The notes under the pieces: generated by a model
Told to the model about the DNA's origin: nothing
The model's input: the letters and a program-made list of their open reading frames with translations, nothing else
Databases searched by the model: none
Shown: positions 6,947 to 15,047 of the stretch, piece after piece
How positions within the stretch are numbered: position 1 is the first letter of the stretch
Layout: every line of letters begins with the position of its first letter
Made by a program: the position numbers and the translations under genes
DNA from: an uncultured Lachnobacterium sp.
GTDB taxonomy: Bacteria; Bacillota; Clostridia; Lachnospirales; Lachnospiraceae
Assembly: GCA_937889225.1 (NCBI GenBank)
Contig: CALAST010000051.1
Location: 1 to 20,660, forward strand
Direction of reading: 5' to 3'
DNA length: 20,660 bases

Positions 6947-6982
6947 ATCCATTTCAAATTACTTCACAATAGAATTTTTGCA
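6940..6982 (-). repeat. Hairpin repeat, degenerate copy D
   Basis: Nine-base perfect outer arms (6940-6948 with 6974-6982) carry the tgcaaaaat(ccat) core of copies A-C, with decayed inner pairing. It lies 33 bases beyond the end of the importer operon and may act as its terminator. Confidence 0.6.
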
Positions 6983-7014
6983 CACTTGAATCACATTCTT
7001 ACAAAATCATATAC

Positions 7015-7986
7015 TTATGCATATCGACACGCTACAAAATGCTCTGCCTCTACTTCAATTAATGGGCTTTCCACTATGCTGCAATCTGCTGCTACCATCG
7101 GACAGCGAGTACAAAAACGACATCCTTTTGGTGGGTCGATTGGGCTTGCGACATCTCCTACTAATGTTACACGTTCTTTTTTCTCATCCACATCAATATC
7201 CAATACTGCGGAAACAAGTGCCTTGGTATAAGGATGTCTTGGATTTGCAAAAATTTTATCGGCACTTCCGTATTCTACAACTTTTCCCAGATACATGATT
7301 GCCATACGTTCACAAATCTTTTTTACAACTGCAAGATTGTGGGAAATAAACAAATACGTTGTTCCCATCTGTTTTTGCATATCCATCAAAAGATTTAAAA
7401 TCTGTGCATGTACCGATACATCCAATGCACTTACCGGCTCATCACAAACCAAATAATCCGGATATAAGATAAGTGCCCTTGCGATTGCAATACGTTGTTG
7501 CTGACCACCGGAAAAATCAGATGGATAGCGATATAAATCGGCTTCTCTTAAACCGACATTTTCCAACATACGAATTGTCATTTCTTTTCTTTCTTCTGCA
7601 GAATAACCACCACGAATCAAAAGCGGTTCGGATATTAAATCCAATACATGAAAACGCGGATTTAAAGAAGCGGCAGGATTTTGAAAAATCTTCTGCATAT
7701 CTTTACGGAGTACTTTCATCTTATCCTGTGAAATATGGTTAATATCTTCTCCTTTAAATAGAACATTTCCTTCCGTTGGCTTTAAGATTCCAAGGGAAGC
7801 ATTCGCAAATGTAGACTTTCCACAGCCACTTTCACCAACCAGACCAAACGTTTCTCCTTTGTAAATTTGAATCGAAACATCGGTCAATGCCTGTACATAT
7901 TTCGTTTTTTGGAAAGGCAATGCCTTATTTACCGGAAAATTGACACTTAAGTGTGAAGTTTCCAGCAAAATTTCTTTTTTACTCAT
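7015..7986 (-). CDS. dppF: Peptide-type ABC importer ATPase (OppF/DppF)
   Basis: This 323-residue ATPase is the second nucleotide-binding subunit of an oligopeptide/dipeptide-type importer. It has Walker A GESGCGKST (51-59), signature FSGGQQQR, Walker B with CDEPVSALDV, and the C-terminal oligopeptide-transporter tail with clustered Cys (GCRFCTRCP). I start it at the ATG at 7986. That codon follows GGAGG closely and overlaps the stop of the upstream ATPase by eight bases. The longer in-frame start at 8025 would lie well inside the upstream gene. It is the last gene of the operon. Dpp rather than Opp is a guess; the class also includes nickel, heme and glycan-peptide importers. Confidence 0.93.
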   Translation of the reverse strand: MSKKEILLETSHLSVNFPVNKALPFQKTKYVQALTDVSIQIYKGETFGLVGESGCGKSTFANASLGILKPTEGNVLFKGEDINHISQDKMKVLRKDMQKIFQNPAASLNPRFHVLDLISEPLLIRGGYSAEERKEMTIRMLENVGLREADLYRYPSDFSGGQQQRIAIARALILYPDYLVCDEPVSALDVSVHAQILNLLMDMQKQMGTTYLFISHNLAVVKKICERMAIMYLGKVVEYGSADKIFANPRHPYTKALVSAVLDIDVDEKKERVTLVGDVASPIDPPKGCRFCTRCPMVAADCSIVESPLIEVEAEHFVACRYA

Positions 7987-8959
7987 CACACACCTCCACA
8001 TTCCAACATCGAATTTGTCTGCCATTTTCTAAATTTCGAAGAGATGGCATTTTTTCTTTGCATATTTCTGTCGCATATGGACAGCGTGGATGAAAATAAC
8101 ATCCCTTTGGCTTATGGATTGGACTTGGAAGGGAATCCGGTATTTGCACAAATTCGCCTTTTGGGTCTCCCATCTTCGCAACGGAGGCAATTAAGCCTTT
8201 GGTATAAGGATGCAGTGGATGTTTAAACAAATCATATGTTGTAGCTTTTTCCACAATCTTTCCACAATACATGACACAAATTTCATCTGCCATATGTACC
8301 ACAACGCTTAAATCATGCGTAATCAAAATTAACGCTGTTTTCTGCTGTTTTTGCATACGCTTAAGCACTTCTAACACCTGTGCCTGAATGGTCACATCAA
8401 GTGCAGTTGTTGGCTCATCTGCAATGATAAGGTCGGGATTGCAGGAAAATGCCATTGCAATTAATACACGTTGACGCATGCCGCCCGATAGTTCATGCGG
8501 ATATGCTTTATAACGCATCTGCGGATCCGGCACACCTACCAGTCGAAGTGCTTCAATTGAGCGTTCTTTTGCTTCTTTTTTCGATAATTTCAAATGGCGG
8601 ATAAAAATTTCGTCCATCTGCTTTCCAACTGTCATAACCGGATTTAATGCAGAAAGTGCATCTTGAAAAATCATGGAAATCTTTTTCCCGCGAAATTCCT
8701 GCATCTCTTTATCCGAAAGTGCCATAATATCCATGCCATCCAGTTCCATTTTATCCGTACGTACAATTGCTTCTGTTGGATTCAACAACTTCATTGCTGC
8801 AAGCGAGGTTACACTTTTTCCACATCCGCTTTCACCTACAATTACAACACATTTTCCCTTTTCCACAGCAAGGTCAATTCCTTCTACAGCACGAAGCAAT
8901 CCCATTTCGGTTGGGAATACTACTTTTAAATTTTTAATATCGAGTATTTTTTCATTCAT
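7979..8959 (-). CDS. dppD: Peptide-type ABC importer ATPase (OppD/DppD)
   Basis: This 326-residue protein has Walker A GESGCGKSV (42-50), signature LSGGMRQR, Walker B with ADEPTTALDV, and a C-terminal extension with GCYFHPRCPYATEIC. The extension is typical of the OppD/DppD tail, where Cys residues can hold an iron-sulfur cluster. The ATG at 8959 has AAAGGA about eight bases upstream. It forms the ATPase pair with the next gene, energising uptake through the two permeases. The 142-base gap from the permease gene at 9102 holds a palindrome (9034-9062), which could tune expression of the ATPases relative to the permeases. Confidence 0.93.
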   Translation of the reverse strand: MNEKILDIKNLKVVFPTEMGLLRAVEGIDLAVEKGKCVVIVGESGCGKSVTSLAAMKLLNPTEAIVRTDKMELDGMDIMALSDKEMQEFRGKKISMIFQDALSALNPVMTVGKQMDEIFIRHLKLSKKEAKERSIEALRLVGVPDPQMRYKAYPHELSGGMRQRVLIAMAFSCNPDLIIADEPTTALDVTIQAQVLEVLKRMQKQQKTALILITHDLSVVVHMADEICVMYCGKIVEKATTYDLFKHPLHPYTKGLIASVAKMGDPKGEFVQIPDSLPSPIHKPKGCYFHPRCPYATEICKEKMPSLRNLENGRQIRCWNVEVCDE

Positions 8960-9033
8960 AGATGTTTTCCTTTCTTAAATTTCACTTCATGTTTTCTTTT
9001 TAATGAACCAAACATTTACAATCCCCATTCCTA

Positions 9034-9062
9034 CTACTTCATGCTCAATGCATTTGAAGTAG
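9034..9062 (-). repeat. Palindrome between permease and ATPase genes
   Basis: The arms ctacttca/tgaagtag (9034-9041 with 9055-9062) enclose an atgc/gcat inner pairing. No T run follows on the minus strand, so it is more likely a processing or stabilising hairpin within the operon transcript than a full terminator. Confidence 0.5.
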
Positions 9063-9101
9063 GGAATTATTTTTTTACAAACTTCATAAAAAAGCACACT
9101 C

Positions 9102-10022
9102 TCATTCATCATTCATAGAAAGGAACACTTCATCTATGTACTGCTTATTCATATGTTTGAAAAGCACATACGCATCGCTTTTCTTTTTCATACGTGGATT
9201 TAAAATTTCCTCGATTGCAAGTCCCAAACGCATAAATGCAAATACAGAAAGAAAAATTCCAATTCCCGGTGTTACAATCGTCCACCAATGTCCAAATAAC
9301 ATAGAGCCTCCGCTTTGTGCATCTGCAAGCATTTTTCCCCAGCTAATTGCAGTCGGATTTCCCAACCCTAAAAAGCTAAGACCTGCTTCTGCAATCATAA
9401 TGCCGGCACAAGTAAGTGCCGTATTCATAACAACCAAATGCGAAACCCCCGGTAAAATATGACGAAACATCACATATTTTCTATCTGCTCCTGCTAATTC
9501 CGCTGCTTTTACATAATCGGAATTTTTCAAAAGAAGCACTTGTGAGCGTACCACTCGTGACAAGCTCTGCCAGCCGAACAATACAAATACAAACACAATA
9601 ACCACATAGCTTCTTCCGAAAATATTTGTAATCACTATCGTAAGAGGCAATATAGGAATAACAATCATAATATCAACAATACGCATCAATATCATGTCTG
9701 CTATACCGCCCATATAGCCTGCAACAACACCTAAAACAGAACCAAGTACTGCAATACAAAGTCCTGTAATAATTCCAACACTCAAAGAAACCCTTGTTCC
9801 ATGAATCAGCATACTAAGAGAATCCTGTCCTGTCGTTATAGATGTTCCTAATGGATGTTCCAAACTTGGTGCAAGACCTTTTTGTGCCCTCTGCGTTACA
9901 TCATATGGGTCATATGGGGCTAAAATATCTGCAAATAAAGCAACAAACACAAGGGATAACACTATAATAAGCCCAACTCGTCCCTGCTTATGATTCCAAA
10001 TTTTCTTTATAAATTGTTTCAT
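9102..10022 (-). CDS. dppC: Peptide-type ABC importer permease (OppC/DppC)
   Basis: This 306-residue inner-membrane permease has the short N-terminal segment usual in OppC/DppC (one helix at about 16-33, then APYDPYDV and HPLGT). It also shows AEAGLSFLGLGNP and the EAA-type loop (KAAELAGADRKYVMFRHILP) that contacts the ATPases. The ATG at 10022 has only a weak ribosome site (AAAGAGAT). The C-terminus extends about 25 residues beyond the usual end (LNPRMKKKSD onward) with a soluble acidic tail. It is the fourth gene of the importer operon, 121 bases after the other permease gene. Confidence 0.93.
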   Translation of the reverse strand: MKQFIKKIWNHKQGRVGLIIVLSLVFVALFADILAPYDPYDVTQRAQKGLAPSLEHPLGTSITTGQDSLSMLIHGTRVSLSVGIITGLCIAVLGSVLGVVAGYMGGIADMILMRIVDIMIVIPILPLTIVITNIFGRSYVVIVFVFVLFGWQSLSRVVRSQVLLLKNSDYVKAAELAGADRKYVMFRHILPGVSHLVVMNTALTCAGIMIAEAGLSFLGLGNPTAISWGKMLADAQSGGSMLFGHWWTIVTPGIGIFLSVFAFMRLGLAIEEILNPRMKKKSDAYVLFKHMNKQYIDEVFLSMNDE

Positions 10023-10143
10023 AATTCTTTATCTCTTTCATTTTTGATAAATATTCCCTCACTACTACTTATGGAACTCATAAAAAACGATACATCTACT
10101 TTTACTCTACTACTTATTTTACTCATTTCTAATGTACCATTCA

Positions 10144-11142
10144 CTATCGTTTTTCCCCTAATGTAACTCTTGGGTCTAACAGGCTGTAACATAAATCAGT
10201 TACCAAATTTGCCACAAGTGCAAACGCTGACAGAAAAATCATAATCCCCATCATAAGTGGGTAATCATTATTATTATTTGCTTCAAAAAAAAGTGTTCCT
10301 ACGCCATTCCAATTAAAAATCTTCTCAATTACTACAGAGCCACTAATCAAACCACTCACACCTATGCCAAAACCAGTTACAATTGGAAGCATTGCATTAC
10401 GAAGTGTATGTTTGTAAATAACAGTACCATTTGATACGCCTTTCGCCTTTGCTGTAATAATAAAGTTTTCATTTGATACTGCAATTACACTATTTCTCGT
10501 ATTCTGTGCATAGGATATGATTCCTCCAATAACAGAGCTAATAACCGGAAGGGCTGCATTATATGCTACCATGCCAATGCTTTCTAAGTTCCATGCAAAA
10601 TTGGAAACCATATTTTGGTCCGTATAAGCCGGGAATATTTCCCATTGAAAACCCAAATAAAACGCAAGTACAAGTGCGATAAAAAAGGAAGGAACTGCGG
10701 TGGTAATTGTAGATGCGTTCATCAAAGCCTTATCTTGCCAACCACCTCGTTTCCATGCACAAAACGCACCAATCAACACACCAATAATAAGTGAAATAAG
10801 CATGGAAGAAACTGATAATACCAACGTCCATGGAAGTCTTGCAAAAATCAAATCCACCACTTTTGGACTTCCCGATTGATAAGAAGTGCCCAAATCACCA
10901 TGCAGCAAATCATCCACATATCGCATATACTGCGACCATGTCGAACCATCCAGCCCATACTGTTCCCTTGTTAACTGTTTAATAATCTCATACTGCTCAT
11001 CCGACATATTTCCCTGTGCCGGATAATAACGTGCACATGGGTCATCTACGCCAAGACGTGGAATAAAAAAACATAACGTTACAACTACAGCAAATACAAA
11101 AAATGTATACAATATTCTTTTTACTACATAAGCCTTTTCCAT
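10144..11142 (-). CDS. dppB: Peptide-type ABC importer permease (OppB/DppB)
   Basis: This 332-residue permease has an N-terminal helix, then an extracellular segment of about 70 residues (GDLGTSYQSG motif), then five more hydrophobic segments. The EAA loop (ITAKAKGVSNGTVIYKHTLR) and the C-terminal YSLLDPRVTLG are classic for OppB/DppB. The ATG at 11142 follows the TAG of the binding-protein gene by two bases, so translation is probably coupled. AAAGGT just upstream is a modest ribosome site. It pairs with the OppC-type permease to form the membrane channel. Confidence 0.93.
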   Translation of the reverse strand: MEKAYVVKRILYTFFVFAVVVTLCFFIPRLGVDDPCARYYPAQGNMSDEQYEIIKQLTREQYGLDGSTWSQYMRYVDDLLHGDLGTSYQSGSPKVVDLIFARLPWTLVLSVSSMLISLIIGVLIGAFCAWKRGGWQDKALMNASTITTAVPSFFIALVLAFYLGFQWEIFPAYTDQNMVSNFAWNLESIGMVAYNAALPVISSVIGGIISYAQNTRNSVIAVSNENFIITAKAKGVSNGTVIYKHTLRNAMLPIVTGFGIGVSGLISGSVVIEKIFNWNGVGTLFFEANNNNDYPLMMGIMIFLSAFALVANLVTDLCYSLLDPRVTLGEKR

Positions 11143-11144
11143 AA

Positions 11145-13019
11145 CTATTCTACCTTTTCTAAATTTGCTAGTGTATCTACATTAAATACCGTCTGTCCCG
11201 GAGCTGCCACAAAACCCGTAAAACGGTCTGTACGAGCTACGGAAAGCACATCTGATGCATACAACGGAATTTTATAATATTCTTCTGCCAGTTCTTTTTG
11301 CAGTTTTTGAATCAACTCTACTTTTAAATCTTCATTTAGTGTATAACGCATTTCATCAATAACGGTTGTAATTGCATCATTTTGAAATTTTCCATAATTC
11401 GAAGAACGTTCCTGTGTTACAAAATGTGCTTTATACATAATATCCGCATTTGACATGGACAAAATCACATTCTGTACCGTCATATCAAAATTACTTGGAT
11501 AAATATAAGTTGATTCCGGTGTCGAACCAGATGCCTGGAACTGTACATCAATTCCGATTCTTTGGAACTGTTTTTGAAGATATGCTACTAAATCCTGCTG
11601 TGCAGAAGCTGTTAAGATTTCAAAACTAATTTTTTCTCCATTTAACAGGCGATAACCATCTTCATCTTTTTTAGGATACAACTTATCTAAAATCGCATTT
11701 GCTTCGCTAATGCGACTTTGGATATCTTCGGATAAAATATTTGCTTCCTTATTATAAAGCAATTCATTGGATGGAAGAATCAGCCCGGCTGGTGCAATCT
11801 GCCCTGCTCCATTTAAAACATACTCTACAAGTTCTTCTTGGTTGATTGCCAATGCCAATGCCTTTCGTACCTGCTTATCCTGCAATAATACTTTCATACC
11901 TTTGTTATATGGGTCAGAAGGATTTACATTCAATACCAAACAAGTCGTATATGTACCGGCTGCCTGTGATACATAAATATCTTCCTCTTGCTTTAATAGT
12001 GCAAGGTAATTAGAACTTATCGTTGTGTCAAGCATATCCACGTATCCTTTTCGCAACGCAAAAGTAGCTGTATTAGAATCTAAATAAAGCATAATCTTTA
12101 TTTTATCTACTTTATATAAAGCATCTCCATTTTCATCCTTCAAATGATAATTCAGATTTCTATCTAATGTAATAATCTGCGTATTCGTTTCTTCCTTATT
12201 CAAAATCCAAGCACCGCTTCCTACCGGATTTTCATATTGTACTAAGAATTCCCCCTGCGGATTTTTGTTGTTTAGCTGTTGGCTTTCTGTTACAAGAGGT
12301 GACCAGATATGTTCCGGCAAAATAAGTACTGTACTAAATAATGTCGTAACCGCACCCAATACCTTATTCACTAAAAGATACATAACCGTATCTTCTTCAT
12401 CTTCTCCAATTACAAATGTTCCACTATAATCCGGATGTTCTGCAGTAAACATACCTTGCTGTACCAATTCTCCTTTGCTGGATTCATGTCGTAAGTCCGA
12501 AGTCCATGCAAGTGCACCTGCATGATTACTCAATGCATTATCTGTTGCAATATCAAAGGAATAATAAATATCCTCAACCGTGAGTTTCTCGCCATCTGAC
12601 CAATAAATATCATCATGCAATTCAATACGAACCACCATATAATCTTCCGTTACATTATTATAGTATTCCTCTACTGCCTTATAATCAATTTCTCCATCAA
12701 ACGTGTTATCGTCCGTAAACGGACTTCCCATCAAATCCACATAACACCATTGTTTTGCAATCAAAGGTGCAAAAGAACCAGCCTCATCATCATAAGAAAA
12801 TAAAGTATTATAAATCATGCTTGCAACCGTAGGTGCAATTCCATCACGGGAAAGCCAAGGCATGAAGGAAGTCGGGAACGATGTCCCGACGTGTCCTACA
12901 TACAATGTGGAAGAATCATCTGTTTTACGGCTGTCAATGGAGGTATTGCATCCCGTAAGACAAACTGTCGATGCGATTACGCAAAGAATCAAAATCCACG
13001 CTGTTATTTTATTTTTCAA
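11145..13019 (-). CDS. Family 5 solute-binding lipoprotein of the ABC importer
   Basis: This 624-residue protein has a lipoprotein signal (CLTGC, Cys24) and the family-5 peptide/nickel binding-protein fold. Visible marks include SFMPWLSRDG near the start, YWSDGEKLTVEDIYYSFD in the first lobe, and VRKALALAINQEELVEYVLNG in the second. It is longer than the usual 500-550 residues. It should capture the substrate outside the membrane and deliver it to the two permeases. The start appears to be TTG at 13019, within the end of the upstream gene (11-base overlap), with AGAGG about nine bases before it. This suggests coupling to that gene. The substrate could be peptides, but heme, nickel and other ligands are also known in this family. 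Confidence 0.9.
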   Translation of the reverse strand: MKNKITAWILILCVIASTVCLTGCNTSIDSRKTDDSSTLYVGHVGTSFPTSFMPWLSRDGIAPTVASMIYNTLFSYDDEAGSFAPLIAKQWCYVDLMGSPFTDDNTFDGEIDYKAVEEYYNNVTEDYMVVRIELHDDIYWSDGEKLTVEDIYYSFDIATDNALSNHAGALAWTSDLRHESSKGELVQQGMFTAEHPDYSGTFVIGEDEEDTVMYLLVNKVLGAVTTLFSTVLILPEHIWSPLVTESQQLNNKNPQGEFLVQYENPVGSGAWILNKEETNTQIITLDRNLNYHLKDENGDALYKVDKIKIMLYLDSNTATFALRKGYVDMLDTTISSNYLALLKQEEDIYVSQAAGTYTTCLVLNVNPSDPYNKGMKVLLQDKQVRKALALAINQEELVEYVLNGAGQIAPAGLILPSNELLYNKEANILSEDIQSRISEANAILDKLYPKKDEDGYRLLNGEKISFEILTASAQQDLVAYLQKQFQRIGIDVQFQASGSTPESTYIYPSNFDMTVQNVILSMSNADIMYKAHFVTQERSSNYGKFQNDAITTVIDEMRYTLNEDLKVELIQKLQKELAEEYYKIPLYASDVLSVARTDRFTGFVAAPGQTVFNVDTLANLEKVE

Positions 13020-13686
13020 TGTTCTCTACCTCTGGTACCGGATATTCCAGTCTCTGTCCAAAACCATTCTTAGATGCGGAATTGTCATATACTTCTTCAA
13101 TGCGGAAGATATATGCCGGATAAGACAGCCATCTGCTCATGTCCGGTGTATGATACATATCATGCTGTGCATTGATAAACTGCTGATATAATTCTCTCTT
13201 TCCGGAAATATTTTCATCATAGATTTCAATCTGACCCTTTAATTTATAAGAAACCATTGGAGGCTGATGAAAAATAAGAGCTGCTTCTTTATTTACCTGA
13301 TAGTTTTCCCAACTCTGTTTCTTTGCCATTTCAAGACTTCCCAATTTTGAAAAATCCATTCTGTAATGAGCTTCATCGGCATACATGTACTTGATTAAAA
13401 GTTCTAAACCGCGATGACCATAGGATTTGTCTTCCGGGTCATAGCTTTCAATATGTTTGATATACGCTTCTAATGTTTCTTCTAAATATTCATCTTTCGG
13501 TAAGAATCCTACGCCCTTTACGCTGGCATTTAAGCCTGCAGGACCATGGGAAATGAATGCGGGTTCATGAGAACAGAAATTTAAAAATAATCGCTCATGT
13601 GAAACTTCTTCTCCTTTGTACATTCCAATAACATTTTTTGCGCGTGTCTTAAACGCCCAATCAAAAAATCTCTGTGATGATTGCAT
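13009..13686 (-). CDS. Conserved-looking cytoplasmic protein of unknown function
   Basis: This 225-residue soluble protein has no signal peptide or membrane segment. The ATG at 13686 has AAAGGAG upstream, and the stop overlaps the binding-protein gene, so it is firmly inside the operon. It is rich in His: HEPAFISHGPAG near 40-51, AHYRMDF near 120, LIFHQPP near 146 and AQHDMYH near 179. The segment from about residue 135 (WENYQVNKEAALIFHQPP, then YKLKGQIEIYD) loosely recalls split-barrel flavin proteins of the pyridoxamine-phosphate-oxidase type. I would not name it on that. It may be an enzyme acting on the imported substrate. The identity is unknown. Confidence 0.8.
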   Translation of the reverse strand: MQSSQRFFDWAFKTRAKNVIGMYKGEEVSHERLFLNFCSHEPAFISHGPAGLNASVKGVGFLPKDEYLEETLEAYIKHIESYDPEDKSYGHRGLELLIKYMYADEAHYRMDFSKLGSLEMAKKQSWENYQVNKEAALIFHQPPMVSYKLKGQIEIYDENISGKRELYQQFINAQHDMYHTPDMSRWLSYPAYIFRIEEVYDNSASKNGFGQRLEYPVPEVENIEK

Positions 13687-13709
13687 AATTGTTTTCTCCT
13701 TTAATCCTA

Positions 13710-14879
13710 TTACTTACTTACTGTGCATGCGTATCTGATAAGACTCTCAGAAGTACGCACACGAAGTTCTATATTTATTACACTGCCATCAGAACTTATT
13801 GCTCCTGCTGGTACAGTTGTAACCTGACTTAAGCCCTTCACACCTGTTTCCGGGTGATTTGGGTATTGTTTTACAGAATTGTTTGCGGAATTTAATACTA
13901 AAATTCCTTCTTCTGTAAATCCTTCTGCAACTGTTTCATAACTGCCATCTTCATAGATAGTCAGTTCTGCTGAAAATGTATCTGTAGAACCTGTCACAGT
14001 ACCGCTACCGTTAAATGTGCCAAGTTGACTTACCATGCCCGCCTTTGCAAAATTCATAGAAACACGTTCTGTAGCACCTGCATATGGATAAACAGATACC
14101 ACTAAATTTGAACTATCCACAATTTCGCATTCCACTCTGCCACTATGTCCTTCTTCTGCATCACTCATTTCCGGTTCAAGTGCAAGCTGAGAAGTAGAAA
14201 CACCATAAGTTCCGGTTTCACTCGCAAACATCATTTTGCCATCCTGTTCATAACTCATAAAATGCAAATAGGTATTGTCTTCATAAAACGAAATTACATG
14301 TGTATAATACACACCATTTTCCTGAACCATCTCTGTTGTATAAGAACCTGCTTGAAACGCGGATTCTGCCGATGGCGCTGTAAAATCTTCTGTTACTACA
14401 TGAGCCATTAACTTAATACTGGTATCTTCCGCAGATACGGTATCAATATTTGCAGAACCGTATGGAACTGCATTAGAACCGGAAAAGTCAAGACTTCCAT
14501 CTTCTGTCACTACGAAACTTGCCGTAATTCCTTCAGAAATGGATTTTTCTTCTCCATTTACGGAATCATAAATCATAACATAGGCATCATCTGATTTTTG
14601 GAATGTACCCGAACCTTTATCGGTTGTAAAATCTAATGTATTAGAGAAAATAAAGTTACCTGCTTCATCCAATCGTAAATAAACCGTGAGCTTCATTCCA
14701 AGTTCTGTTAAATCCAAATAGTAATCATTTGCTACTTCGGAAGTATCTGCATTTTTCGAACTGCTTGTTCCACCGGAAACAGCATCTTCTTCACCCCCAT
14801 TGCCACCACAAGCGACGAGACTAAGCATCATACATGCCATTGACATAAAAATGGCAAGTTTTTTCCATATTTTTTTCAT
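13710..14879 (-). CDS. Lipoprotein with three beta domains (P2)
   Basis: This 389-residue protein has a lipoprotein signal (LVAC, Cys24) and a short Gly/Ser linker. Three roughly 100-residue beta-rich units follow, at about 50-150, 176-280 and 285-389. The middle unit carries the shared pattern: GSY, YYTHVISF, EDNTY, SETGTY. The third has GTF, ELTIYEDGSYE and ends in TVSK, like the lipoprotein at 6073-6846. The ATG at 14879 is preceded by AAAGGAGC. The gene is 23 bases ahead of the soluble unknown and so belongs to the importer operon. It probably sits at the cell surface beside the binding protein, perhaps as a co-receptor. This role is inference; no family name is known to me. Confidence 0.87.
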   Translation of the reverse strand: MKKIWKKLAIFMSMACMMLSLVACGGNGGEEDAVSGGTSSSKNADTSEVANDYYLDLTELGMKLTVYLRLDEAGNFIFSNTLDFTTDKGSGTFQKSDDAYVMIYDSVNGEEKSISEGITASFVVTEDGSLDFSGSNAVPYGSANIDTVSAEDTSIKLMAHVVTEDFTAPSAESAFQAGSYTTEMVQENGVYYTHVISFYEDNTYLHFMSYEQDGKMMFASETGTYGVSTSQLALEPEMSDAEEGHSGRVECEIVDSSNLVVSVYPYAGATERVSMNFAKAGMVSQLGTFNGSGTVTGSTDTFSAELTIYEDGSYETVAEGFTEEGILVLNSANNSVKQYPNHPETGVKGLSQVTTVPAGAISSDGSVINIELRVRTSESLIRYACTVSK

Positions 14880-14958
14880 ATATTTGCTCCTTTTTTTCTA
14901 TTATTCTAAAAATTTTAAGTAAAGCAGACACTCTCATTCGCATTCACTACTTGCTCAT

Positions 14959-14992
14959 AACCGAATAGCAGCTATCGCAGCTTGATTCGGTT
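14959..14992 (-). repeat. Palindrome between P3 and P2 genes
   Basis: Eight-base perfect arms (aaccgaat / attcggtt) enclose an 18-base centre with a further agct/agct pairing. No T run follows on either strand. It may be an RNA processing or stability element, or a small dispersed palindrome. Confidence 0.5.
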
Positions 14993-15009
14993 AAAATAGA
15001 AACATCCAC

Positions 15010-15035
15010 AAGGAGTCCTAAATTTAAGACTCCTT
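15010..15035 (-). terminator. Possible partial terminator after P3
   Basis: Eight-base perfect arms (aaggagtc / gactcctt) start 13 bases after the stop of the gene at 15048-16079. The minus-strand continuation (gtggatgtttctatttt) has only a weak T run. It may reduce rather than stop readthrough into the lipoprotein gene at 13710-14879. Confidence 0.45.
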
Positions 15036-15047
15036 ATGGTTATAAAA

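Noticed and set aside
6371..7231. A 286-codon plus-strand frame over the lipoprotein repeat region.
   Set aside because: It is the antisense shadow of the Ser/Gly/Asn repeats, giving Leu/Pro/Phe repeats. It has no ribosome site and overlaps two well-supported minus-strand genes.
7987..8025. A 13-residue longer start for the OppF-type ATPase.
   Set aside because: The longer start lies well inside the upstream gene and has no ribosome site. The ATG at 7986 has GGAGG just before it.
13009..13686. A firm call as a pyridoxamine-phosphate-oxidase-like or heme-degrading protein.
   Set aside because: The resemblance is limited to a loose pattern in the second half and no ligand residues can be matched with confidence.
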